Shown here: one piece after another, positions 7,190 through 13,248 of the stretch
Layout: each line of letters begins with the position of its first letter
How positions within the stretch are numbered: the first letter of the stretch is position 1
Assembly: GCA_910586565.1 (NCBI GenBank)
Contig: CAJUIT010000029.1
Location: 1-19,433 of the forward strand
DNA: 19,433 bases
Source of the DNA: an uncultured Muribaculaceae bacterium
GTDB lineage: Bacteria; Bacteroidota; Bacteroidia; Bacteroidales; Muribaculaceae
Direction of reading: 5' to 3'
Position numbers and translations under genes: made by a program
The notes under the pieces: generated by a model
What the model was told of the DNA's origin: nothing
The model's input: only the letters and a program-made list of their open reading frames with translations
Databases searched by the model: none

Positions 7190-7996
7190 ATGTGGCAGCT
7201 GGTACTCGAAGCCGATGCTTCGGGGCTGTGGGTTGTTGCTTTTTCGCCGTTTGAGGAGCATGCTCTTATCTTCGAGCGGGTGCCGTTCGATGAAACGGCG
7301 TCGTCCCCCTTGCAGGCAATTGAGGATGCGGTCTACGACAACCCGATGCTTCTGCTCGATTTCAGCAAGGTGACTGTGCTGTTCGACACGCGACGGTTCA
7401 TGGCACTCCCTATGATGCCTCAGGAAGCTTGTGAGGCGATGTTGCGTGCGGCGTTGCCTGCCGATGCATCTGTAGCAACCGAGGTGCTGGTGAGCCCGCT
7501 GCCGGCAATGGAGAGTTGTGTGGCGTTTGAAGTTCCGGCCGACATACTCGGTTTTCTGCGTCGCACTTTCCACAATGCGTCAATCCTGCATCCGCTCGCA
7601 ACCTCGGCGGCCTACTTTCAGGCGCGTCACACCCGTCGTTCCTCCGGCAAAACGTTGGTCAACATAACGGGCAACCGCCTCGATGTGGTCACGCTTGGCG
7701 ACAAGGCTCCGCAGGTGCTCAATTCCTTCAGGTTCGAGACCCCGATGGATGCACTTTATTACATCCTGGCAACGCGCGGCAGCGCCGAAGTGGCCGACAC
7801 CGACGAGATAATGGTGGCCGGCGACCTCAAGGCTCGTGCCGCCCTCACGCCGCTGCTGCGCAAATATGTGCGCTATGTGATGCCGGCAATCTTCCCGTCG
7901 GTGATGTTCCGTGCGGGAAAAGCTTCACTGTCAGCTCCGTTTGAGATGATTGTGGCGCCTCTCACCGCAGCCCCGGCGGGTGGTCAGCAGCATTGA
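7190..7996 (+). CDS. DUF3822 family protein
   Basis: This 268-residue protein is recognised mainly by its position: in Bacteroidetes a DUF3822 protein commonly lies directly upstream of rsmD, as here (73-bp gap). The sequence fits a family with an actin/ASKHA-like look: a short N-terminal strand pair (WQLVLEADASGLWVVAFSP), a central ILHPLATSAAYFQ stretch, and ITGNRLDVVTL followed by a hydrophobic FETPMDALYYIL segment. The frame is open from a TTG at 7157, which would add 11 residues. The ATG at 7190 gives a more natural start. Function is unknown and the family name is from context and memory. Confidence 0.7.
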   Translation: MWQLVLEADASGLWVVAFSPFEEHALIFERVPFDETASSPLQAIEDAVYDNPMLLLDFSKVTVLFDTRRFMALPMMPQEACEAMLRAALPADASVATEVLVSPLPAMESCVAFEVPADILGFLRRTFHNASILHPLATSAAYFQARHTRRSSGKTLVNITGNRLDVVTLGDKAPQVLNSFRFETPMDALYYILATRGSAEVADTDEIMVAGDLKARAALTPLLRKYVRYVMPAIFPSVMFRAGKASLSAPFEMIVAPLTAAPAGGQQH

Positions 7997-8068
7997 TAGC
8001 TCTGAGGCAGTTGCCGCGGTGTAAGCCGCCTGTCATAAAATAGTTTTCAAGATTTTTCCGAAATAACG

Positions 8069-8650
8069 ATGCGAATAATCAGAGGTAAATACGGGCGCCG
8101 GCGTTTCGACGTGCCCCACAACATAACCGCGCGTCCAACAACCGATTTTGCGCGCGAAAACATTTTCAATGTTCTCGAAAATATGATTGATTTCGAGGAC
8201 GATGCACCCACGGCGCTCGACCTTTTCGCAGGCACGGGCGCGGTGTCGTTCGAGTTTCTGTCGCGCGGTTGTAGCCGGGTGACCTCGGTTGAGAAAGCTG
8301 CCACGCAGGCTGCATTTATCAAAAAGGTGGCCTCGGAGCTTAAAGCCGGCGATGCCCACACTCTGGTGAGGGGTGATGTGTTCAAGTTCATCGAGTCGTC
8401 GAAGCTGCCCTACGACATTGTGTTTGCCGATCCCCCCTACGATTTGCCGGGGTTTGCCGAGATTCCCGAAAAGGTGCTGTCGTCGGCATTGCTCCATCCC
8501 GGGTCGGTGTTCATCATCGAGCATTCAAAGAAACATGATTTCTCGGCATTGCCTCATTTCTTCGACCACCGCGCCTACGGCTCGGTTAATTTCTCGATTT
8601 TCCGCATTCCCGATGCTTCCGATGCCGAAACCGGGGCAGGGGAGGATTAA
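8069..8650 (+). CDS. rsmD: 16S rRNA (guanine-966-N2)-methyltransferase RsmD
   Basis: The 193-residue protein methylates G966 of 16S rRNA during 30S assembly. It has the family start MRIIRGKYGRRRF and the ARPTTDFARENIFNVL helix. The SAM-binding motif DLFAGTGAVSFEFLSRG (51-67) is followed by SVEK, and the catalytic motif DPPY is at 121-124. Length is normal for the family. It follows the DUF3822 gene in the same direction and probably shares its transcript. The 223-bp gap to gapA contains the gapA promoter and leader. Confidence 0.95.
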   Translation: MRIIRGKYGRRRFDVPHNITARPTTDFARENIFNVLENMIDFEDDAPTALDLFAGTGAVSFEFLSRGCSRVTSVEKAATQAAFIKKVASELKAGDAHTLVRGDVFKFIESSKLPYDIVFADPPYDLPGFAEIPEKVLSSALLHPGSVFIIEHSKKHDFSALPHFFDHRAYGSVNFSIFRIPDASDAETGAGED

Positions 8651-8738
8651 CGGGCGGCCGGCACTTCGCGTGGAGCGATTTACAGAAAAATTTCTTTAAT
8701 TTTAAAAGTTAAGGATAAGGTTTTTTGAGAAAAATTAG

Positions 8739-8746
8739 TAACTTTG
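8739..8746 (+). promoter_or_regulatory. -7 promoter box of gapA
   Basis: TAACTTTG, a perfect TAnnTTTG match and identical to the boxes of both tRNA genes here, lies about 128 bp before the gapA start. A TTTG at the ideal -33 distance is missing; the nearest one (8724-8727) is too close. The leader would be about 120 nt. Confidence 0.65.
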
Positions 8747-8791
8747 CAGTGCTCAATCCGCCTGTTAGGTTTGTTATATAGGAGTGTTGAG

Positions 8792-8818
8792 CTGAAACGC
8801 TTGATTTTCAGTGCGTTT
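8792..8818 (+). promoter_or_regulatory. Possible alternative hairpins in the gapA leader
   Basis: CTGAAA (8792-8797) can pair with TTTCAG (8806-8811), while the overlapping AAACGC (8795-8800) can instead pair with GCGTTT (8813-8818). The two 6-bp stems exclude each other. Both are short, so a regulatory role is only a suggestion. Confidence 0.25.
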
Positions 8819-8873
8819 TAACAAAAGCTAACAACAAGAAAACCAACAAAAATTCTTTTTATTCATTTCTACT

Positions 8874-9884
8874 ATGACTAAAATTGGTATTAACGGTTTC
8901 GGCCGCATCGGCCGTTTCGTTTTCCGCGCATCAACCAAGCGCGACGACCTCGAAGTAGTTGCCATCAACGACCTTCTCCCCGTTGACTACATGGCCTACA
9001 TGCTCAAGTACGACACAATGCACGGCAAATTCGACGGCACTGTTGACTATGATCTCGAAAAGAGCCTCCTCATCGTTAACGGCAAGGAAATCCGTGTTAC
9101 AGCTTGCAAGAACCCCGCTGAAATCGCTTGGGGCGCTGTAGGTGCTGAATATGTAGTTGAGTCTACCGGTCTCTTCCTCACAAAGGAAAAAGCTCAGGGT
9201 CACATCGATGCCGGTGCCAAATACGTGGTTATGTCGGCTCCCTCGAAGGACGACACCCCCATGTTCGTTTGCGGTGTTAACCAGAACACCTACGTTAAGG
9301 GTACTCAGTTCGTTTCTAACGCATCTTGCACCACCAACTGTCTTGCTCCTATCACCAAGGTTCTCAACGACAAGTTCGGCGTTGTTGAAGGTCTCATGAC
9401 TACCGTTCACTCTACCACCGCTACTCAGAAAACCGTTGACGGTCCCTCTATGAAGGACTGGCGTGGTGGCCGTGCCGCTTCCGGCAACATCATCCCCTCG
9501 TCGACCGGCGCTGCTAAGGCTGTAGGTAAAGTTATCCCCGAACTCAACGGCAAGCTCACCGGCATGTCGATGCGTGTTCCCACCCTGGACGTTTCTGTAG
9601 TTGACCTCACCGTTAACCTCGCTAAGCCCGCTACCTACGAAGAAATCTGCGCTGCCATGAAGGAAGCTTCTGAAGGCGAACTCAAGGGTATCCTCGGCTA
9701 CACTGAAGACGCAGTTGTTTCGTCTGACTTCCTCGGCGACGCTCGCACTTCTGTATTCGACGCAAAAGCTGGTATCCAGCTCACCCCCACCTTCGTTAAG
9801 GTTATCTCTTGGTATGACAACGAGATCGGCTACTCTAACAAAGTTCTCGACCTCATCGCTCACATGAAGAAAGTTAACGGCTAA
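8874..9884 (+). CDS. gapA: Glyceraldehyde-3-phosphate dehydrogenase, type I
   Basis: This 336-residue enzyme converts glyceraldehyde 3-phosphate to 1,3-bisphosphoglycerate with NAD in glycolysis. It begins with the Rossmann motif KIGINGFGRIGR, has Asn32-Asp33 in the NAD site and the catalytic SNASCTTNC with Cys152. HSTTATQKTVDG, RAASGNIIPSSTGAAKAVG and SWYDNEIGYSNKV near the C-terminus follow. Codon use differs sharply from its neighbours: GTT, GCT, AAG, CTC and AAC dominate, the pattern expected of a very highly expressed gene rather than of transfer. It is a single-gene transcript with its own promoter and a strong terminator. Confidence 0.98.
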   Translation: MTKIGINGFGRIGRFVFRASTKRDDLEVVAINDLLPVDYMAYMLKYDTMHGKFDGTVDYDLEKSLLIVNGKEIRVTACKNPAEIAWGAVGAEYVVESTGLFLTKEKAQGHIDAGAKYVVMSAPSKDDTPMFVCGVNQNTYVKGTQFVSNASCTTNCLAPITKVLNDKFGVVEGLMTTVHSTTATQKTVDGPSMKDWRGGRAASGNIIPSSTGAAKAVGKVIPELNGKLTGMSMRVPTLDVSVVDLTVNLAKPATYEEICAAMKEASEGELKGILGYTEDAVVSSDFLGDARTSVFDAKAGIQLTPTFVKVISWYDNEIGYSNKVLDLIAHMKKVNG

Positions 9885-9907
9885 TAACCGTTCCTTCATA
9901 AAACAAA

Positions 9908-9950
9908 CAGAGGCTGTCTAACCCGTTTAGACAGCCTCTGCTTTGTTTAT
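9908..9950 (+). terminator. Strong intrinsic terminator of gapA
   Basis: A perfect 13-bp stem (CAGAGGCTGTCTA at 9908-9920, TAGACAGCCTCTG at 9928-9940) with a 7-nt loop is followed by CTTTGTTTAT. It starts 23 bp after the gapA stop. Confidence 0.93.
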
Positions 9951-10004
9951 ATATTCAAAAGCACATCCCTCGGCACATTATTGAATTTTACGCCGCAGCC
10001 TCTA

Positions 10005-10375
10005 CTTTTGTTGCATTCGGCTTTTTTTTGTTGCATTCGGCTTTGCCGCGCGTAGAGCCGCCATATATGGCGGCTTGCAACCTCGTAGCTACAATCGGCG
10101 GGCTTCGCACGCCTCTCTCCTCGTGATTGGCTACTCCCCCCGACGCCTGCGCTCCGCTACGGCAGCGGGGGTTACGAAAAATCGGCGGGCTTCGCACGCC
10201 TGCCTGCGCGGTAGGCATAGCTCACAGAACAATTCTCGCTTTTGTCTTTCGTCTCTAAAACAAGTGGTCGGAGACCACGGGGTCGTCGGTAACCCCACCA
10301 TATAGCCGCCTTGTGCGGCGTTTGGTGGGGACAGGCGATTATGCGTTCAACGCAACCTTGGAGAGGTGCGTTGCA
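10005..10375 (+). repeat. Left arm of the long inverted repeat, with five hairpins
   Basis: The core (10026-10375) matches the reverse complement of 11404-11776. Hairpins in order: a perfect 20-bp palindrome at 10056-10075 (AGCCGCCATATATGGCGGCT); CCCCCG...CGGGGG at 10136-10171; GTGGTC-GGA-GACCAC at 10264-10278; a two-tier stem CCCCACCA/TGGTGGGG with GCCGC/GCGGC inside at 10293-10330; and CAACGCA/TGCGTTG at 10348-10373. The outer edge is duplicated: CTTTTGTTGCATTCGG at 10005 recurs about 20 bp later at 10025-10040. Apparent frames through it are repeat translations rather than genes. Confidence 0.85.
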
Positions 10376-10492
10376 ATAATGATAGGCATTTTGGGCGCTT
10401 TCCCATCCCTTTTTGGTGCTGTGAAAAGTTGAAAACTTTTGCCACCCTCAACTTTTTCTCTTTTTAAGCCCACTCTTCACCATCGGGCCGAT

Positions 10493-10500
10493 TATCTTTG
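10493..10500 (+). promoter_or_regulatory. -7 promoter box directly before the element's ORF
   Basis: TATCTTTG matches TAnnTTTG and ends 7 bp before the ATG at 10508, so the transcript would begin at or next to the start codon. No clear -33 TTTG is present. The stretch 10376-10492 otherwise shows only T- and C-rich sequence. Confidence 0.45.
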
Positions 10501-10507
10501 CGCCTCG

Positions 10508-11272
10508 ATGCGCAAACTCATCACCACATCACGCCCCATCAAGTTGCGTCCACCCAAGCCCGTCTCCCGCGGCTTCGCACGCTACATCGGCCGTCCCCTT
10601 ACGCGGGCCGAGCGCATCGTCATATCCCGCCTTGAGAGCGCATCCACTACCGCCCCCATCCTCATCGTCGACCCTCCCGGCCACGATTCTACCACCATCC
10701 TCCGCCATTATATCCACTACCGCCTCTCACTCTCCCTCCCTCAAACTCTCGCCATCATCTGCGAGGGTGCAACCCGTAGCACCCTCACCCGTTTCCCCGG
10801 CCACAGGCAACTATGGAACCTCTCTCCCCGCAACCCCTCCTCACTGCGCGGTTGCAATCCCGAGTTCGCACTGCTGCTCAATATGCAGAACTTCCGCCGT
10901 TACAGCCCCTTCCGTAGAAACCACCTCAACTTCCTCGACATCTGCCGCGCCATCTTCCCCTACGTCGGCAGCGGCCTAATCATCCTCCACTATCAAGACT
11001 CCCACAAAGGACGCAACTTTCCCCTGCAGTTGCAGCGCATCACCCCCAATCCCTCCCCACGCATCATCCTCCGCAACGCAACCACCTACCTCATCATCCC
11101 CTTCATAACCTACACATCCCCACAACCACCCCCGCCATTATTAGTATCCACCCGTGAGGGTCCCCCTCACACCCTCGTCCGAATCATGCGGTGTGCCGGA
11201 CTCCGCCCAACCACAGGCTCCGGGTTCCTCCGAACTCTCCCCCTGTGCAACCGCCTGGCCAGAGCCCTTTGA
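10508..11272 (+). CDS. Unrecognised basic protein inside the inverted-repeat element
   Basis: From the ATG at 10508 the frame encodes 254 residues; it is open 69 bp further upstream, but the promoter box at 10493 argues against a longer form. The protein is rich in Arg, Pro, Ser, Thr and Leu, poor in acidic residues and strongly basic. The third codon position is mostly C, which supports real coding even though the C-rich strand would by itself make stops rare. I do not recognise a family. One weak resemblance is a large-terminase-like ATPase: a strand then loop, ILIVDPPGHDSTTI (51-64), where such enzymes have Walker A; SLRGCNPEFALLLNMQNF (112-129), where they have RG...Walker B; and GSGLIILHYQDS (154-165), like their coupling strand. 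The Walker lysine and the acidic Walker B pair are missing, so it would not be an active ATPase. It may also be a decayed gene. Confidence 0.5.
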   Translation: MRKLITTSRPIKLRPPKPVSRGFARYIGRPLTRAERIVISRLESASTTAPILIVDPPGHDSTTILRHYIHYRLSLSLPQTLAIICEGATRSTLTRFPGHRQLWNLSPRNPSSLRGCNPEFALLLNMQNFRRYSPFRRNHLNFLDICRAIFPYVGSGLIILHYQDSHKGRNFPLQLQRITPNPSPRIILRNATTYLIIPFITYTSPQPPPPLLVSTREGPPHTLVRIMRCAGLRPTTGSGFLRTLPLCNRLARAL

Positions 11273-11286
11273 CATTCTTTCCATAA

Positions 11287-11367
11287 AATTGCACTTGCAT
11301 TCGGCTATGCAACAATTGCTACCTTCGGCTTTGCCGCACGTAGAGCCGCCATACATGGCGGCTTGTA
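11287..11367 (+). repeat. Third, partial copy of the outer repeat block, direct orientation
   Basis: GCATTCGGCTATGC, then TTCGGCTTTGCCGCACGTAGAG and the palindrome AGCCGCCATACATGGCGGCT at 11344-11363 repeat the outer block of the left arm (10032-10077) in the same direction, just after the ORF stop. The rest of the arm is not copied here. Confidence 0.75.
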
Positions 11368-11403
11368 ACTTCCTGTCCCGGCGTTTAAAGTGGCAATAAA
11401 CAA

Positions 11404-11776
11404 TGCAACGCACCTCTCCAAGGTTGCGTTGAGTGAATGGAGAGCAGTCCCCACCAAACGCCGCACAGGGCGGCTATATGGTGGGGTTACTGACGACCCC
11501 GTGGTCTCCGACCACTTGTTTTAGAGACGAAAGACAAAAGACGAAAGACAAAAGACGATAGCGAGAATTGTTCTGTGAGCTATGCCTACCGCGCAGCCAG
11601 GCGTCCGAAGGCCGCCTATTTTTTTCATAACCCCCGCAGCCGGAGCGGAGCGCAGGCGTCGGGGGGAGGCAATCTCGCGGAGAGGGAGGCGTGCGTAGCC
11701 CGCCGATTGTGGCTATTGTGAGCCAAGCCGCCATATATGGCGGCTCTACGCGCGGCAAAGCCGAATGCAACAAAAG
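11404..11776 (-). repeat. Right arm of the long inverted repeat
   Basis: This is the reverse-complement partner of 10026-10375. It keeps CAACGCA/TGCGTTG (11407-11431), the CCCCACCA/TGGTGGGG stem (11449-11486), GTGGTC-TCC-GACCAC (11501-11515), the CCCCCG/CGGGGG stem, and the perfect palindrome at 11726-11745. It is about 20 bp longer than the left arm because it carries additional GACGAAA/GACAAAA units (11526-11556). Confidence 0.85.
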
Positions 11777-11778
11777 AC

Positions 11779-11868
11779 ATTAACGACTTTATTAATTTTG
11801 AGATAGCCGACTTTTGGGCCATCCGCGTGGGAGCCTCCATTCAGGTGGATGCATACGAAAAAAGCTGA
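11779..11868 (+). pseudogene. Possible 3' remnant of a gene abutting the right arm
   Basis: Immediately after the right arm one frame reads NDFINFEIADFWAIRVG and so on, ending in AYEKS and TGA at 11866-11868, inside the terminator that follows. The composition looks protein-like (about 29 residues, mixed, with normal codons) and the position before a bidirectional terminator fits the tail of a gene. In-frame reading back into the arm reaches an ATG in the palindrome at 11737, which may be accidental. No matching 5' part exists left of the element, so a simple interruption is not shown. Confidence 0.25.
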
Positions 11869-11891
11869 ATCGGAATCGACTCAGCTTTTTT
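11858..11891. terminator. Bidirectional intrinsic terminator
   Basis: AAAAAAGCTGA (11858-11868) pairs with TCAGCTTTTTT (11881-11891), with further TCG/CGA pairing inside. The A-run and T-run give a U tail in both directions. It ends the minus-strand tRNA-Gln transcript, 2 bp past the tRNA, and would also stop plus-strand reading out of the element. Confidence 0.88.
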
Positions 11892-11892
11892 G

Positions 11893-11963
11893 TTGTCTTG
11901 GAGGGATTCGAACCCCCACAGGCGGAACCAGAATCCGACGTGCTACCATTACACCACAAGACA
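11893..11963 (-). tRNA. tRNA-Gln (anticodon CTG)
   Basis: A 71-nt cloverleaf folds on the minus strand: acceptor TGTCTTG/CAAGACA, D stem GTG/CAC, anticodon loop TTCTGGT, T stem GGGGG/CCCTC with loop TTCGAAT, discriminator A, CCA not encoded. The T1-A72 first pair is typical for tRNA-Gln. The outermost anticodon-stem pair is a mismatch (TCGGA against TCCGC). It decodes CAG. Confidence 0.93.
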
Positions 11964-12041
11964 AGGTGATTGTTTCTTATTAATCTTTTTGTTGAGGCCG
12001 GTTTTCATCTCTTTGAAACCTCGTGGCTCGTTCAACGGGTG

Positions 12042-12073
12042 CAAAGTTACGCAGTAGTTTTTGATTCTCCAAA
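12042..12073 (-). promoter_or_regulatory. Bacteroides-type promoter of tRNA-Gln
   Basis: On the minus strand TTTG (12073-12070), a 20-bp spacer and TAACTTTG (12049-12042) give the same optimal promoter as for tRNA-Arg. The transcript would carry about 70 nt of leader before the tRNA; I see no second RNA gene in that leader. Confidence 0.85.
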
Positions 12074-12128
12074 AAAATGAACAATTTTTTTTGTGAAAAA
12101 TTTGATTCTGGGGTGTGAAACGGGTGAA

Positions 12129-12312
12129 TGAAGTCGTCTTGACTTTTTACCGAAAGTTAAAATAATAGTCTTTTGTCAACCCCGGCGGTCTTTACGGGCC
12201 GGTTTGCCCCTCGTTGTCGGTCACGATGCCCGCATCGCTCCCTCCTCCTCAGGCCAAACCGGCTCCGGAAATCCTCGCCGGTGTTAACAAATAAAAAGTC
12301 AAGATGACTTCA
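12129..12312. repeat. Nested inverted repeat, MITE-like
   Basis: A 21-bp terminal inverted repeat with one mismatch (12129-12149 and 12292-12312; arms read TGAAGTC, then TCTTGACTTTTTA) encloses further mirrored blocks: TTGTCAACCCCGGCG against the reverse of CGCCGGTGTTAACAA, GCCGGTTTG against CAAACCGGC, and a central GATGC/GCATC hairpin. The whole 184 bp could fold into one long cruciform. AAT stands just outside the left end, and AAT follows if the right end is drawn one base in, so a 3-bp target duplication is possible. No coding is seen in it. The stretch 12074-12128 to its left is AT-rich with nothing recognised. Confidence 0.6.
12288..12312 (-). terminator. Small terminator hairpin after the RNA methyltransferase gene
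   Basis: On the minus strand AAGTCA-TCT-TGACTT is followed by TTTATTTG, 12 bp past the stop of the methyltransferase gene. It is formed by one end of the nested inverted repeat. The other end makes a similar hairpin with its T-run on the plus strand, so both point inward. Confidence 0.5.
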
Positions 12313-12323
12313 ATGTTGCTACT

Positions 12324-13130
12324 CTACTTTGAGCAAAGTTCCCAGAAAGCTACTGCCGAGGCGGCTGCGACATTCAGCGAATCCACGCCATGGGCCATGG
12401 GGATGCGCACCACAAAGTCGGCATCGTCGATTGCGCATTGCGAAAGGCCGTCGCCTTCGGTTCCCATCACGATGGCGAGTTTTTCCTCGGCTTTGAGTTT
12501 GGGGTCGGAGAGGGTGATGGAATCGTCGCGCAGAGCCATAGCCACGGTTTTGAAGCCCAGTTGACGAAGTGAGCTTGCGGGAGCTTCGAGCCATCCCCAG
12601 GGCACGAGAAACACCGAGCCCATCGACACTCTCACCGCACGACGGTTGAGAGGGTCGCATGAGGTGGGGGTGAGCAACACAGCGTCAATGCCCAAAGCTG
12701 CTGCCGAGCGGAAAATGGCACCGATATTGGTGGTGTCGACCACGCTGTCGATTATCACCACGCGGCGTGCACCGGCACACACTTCGTCGACGCTTCGCGG
12801 GGCCGGGCGCCGCATGGCACACAGCACTCCGCGGGTGAGTGCATAACCGGTGAGGTTGGCGAGCACTTCGCGCGATGCCGTGTAGAGTGGCATGGAGGCG
12901 GGGCAACGCGCTATGATTCCGGCGGCATCTCCGGTGATGTGGCGTTGTTCGCACATCATGGCCACAGGCTCGTAGCCCGCATCGAGCGCCACGTTTATCA
13001 CTTTGGGGCTCTCGACAATGAAAATCCCTTTTTGGGGTTCGATGCGGTTGCGGAGCTGCGCTTCGGTGAGTGAGCCGAACATGCGCGCTCCTTCATGTTC
13101 CAAACTGCTTATTTCAATGATTTGTGCCAT
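12324..13130 (-). CDS. TrmH/SpoU-family RNA 2'-O-methyltransferase
   Basis: This 268-residue SPOUT-class enzyme transfers methyl from SAM to a ribose 2'-OH of rRNA or tRNA. The N-terminal third is a substrate-binding domain of the L30e-like type (QKGIFIVESPKVINVALDAG). The catalytic trefoil-knot domain has motif 1 VVIIDSVVDTTNIGAIFRSA (residues 124-143), motif 2 LAIVMGTEGDGLS (218-230) and motif 3 VRIPMAHGVDSLNVAAASA (241-259), with the conserved asparagines and glutamate in place. The exact RNA target cannot be told from sequence; RlmB-like rRNA or tRNA modification is possible. It is divergent from the tandem-GNAT gene across a 118-bp promoter region. Confidence 0.92.
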   Translation of the reverse strand: MAQIIEISSLEHEGARMFGSLTEAQLRNRIEPQKGIFIVESPKVINVALDAGYEPVAMMCEQRHITGDAAGIIARCPASMPLYTASREVLANLTGYALTRGVLCAMRRPAPRSVDEVCAGARRVVIIDSVVDTTNIGAIFRSAAALGIDAVLLTPTSCDPLNRRAVRVSMGSVFLVPWGWLEAPASSLRQLGFKTVAMALRDDSITLSDPKLKAEEKLAIVMGTEGDGLSQCAIDDADFVVRIPMAHGVDSLNVAAASAVAFWELCSK

Positions 13131-13153
13131 TGGCCGATTTTCGTTTTAGATTA

Positions 13154-13161
13154 CAAATTTA
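13154..13161 (-). promoter_or_regulatory. -7 promoter box of the RNA methyltransferase gene
   Basis: On the minus strand TAAATTTG lies 23 bp before the ATG. At the -33 distance only TTTC is seen, a three-of-four match. Confidence 0.5.
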
Positions 13162-13176
13162 CTTTTTTTCATTCAG

Positions 13177-13207
13177 TTGTGAAATAGCGAAAATGTGGCT
13201 ACTTTTG
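13177..13207 (+). promoter_or_regulatory. Promoter of the tandem-GNAT gene
   Basis: GTTG (TTG at 13177-13179), a 20-bp spacer and TACTTTTG at 13200-13207 fit the Bacteroides consensus. This position supports the ATG at 13249 as start, since an in-frame GTG at 13195 would lie before the transcription start. Confidence 0.7.
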
Positions 13208-13248
13208 CATGCTCGTGGCGGTCAGTCACTCAAAATAATAATCTGCTT

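Larger units (their letters stand above)
10005..11776. mobile_element. Candidate element: long hairpin-rich inverted repeats around one ORF
   Basis: About 350-370 bp at 10026-10375 reappears, inverted and roughly 85-90% identical by eye, at 11404-11776. Between the arms lie one open reading frame (10508-11272) and a third, partial copy of the outermost repeat block. The arms are not coding. They are a fixed series of hairpins, all kept in both arms. I see no recognisable transposase, no HUH or DDE motif, and no convincing target-site duplication outside the arms (left flank CCTCTA, right flank ACATTA). The architecture recalls REP-bracketed genes such as those of REP-associated transposases, but the protein is not one. 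It could instead be two independent repeat insertions that happen to flank a gene. Confidence 0.5.

Noticed and set aside
8931..9899. A 322-codon open frame on the minus strand across gapA
   Set aside because: It is fully antisense to gapA, which has unmistakable motifs. The strong codon bias of gapA removes stops from the opposite strand.
9988..10218. Small minus-strand frame in the left arm
   Set aside because: Its translation is that of the repeat hairpins, and similar but frame-altered translations occur in the right arm, so it is not under coding selection.
11519..11556. Possible CRISPR-like array of GACGAAAGAC units
   Set aside because: Units are 7-15 bp with no spacers of constant length and no cas genes; it is a simple tandem repeat.
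10005..11776. Insertion sequence or REP-associated tyrosine transposase element
   Set aside because: The ORF has no HUH histidine pair with catalytic tyrosine, no DDE triad and no target duplication, so it cannot be called an IS or RAYT on this evidence.
13195..13248. GTG start for the tandem-GNAT gene
   Set aside because: The GTG overlaps the -7 box of the promoter, so it would not be in the mRNA.
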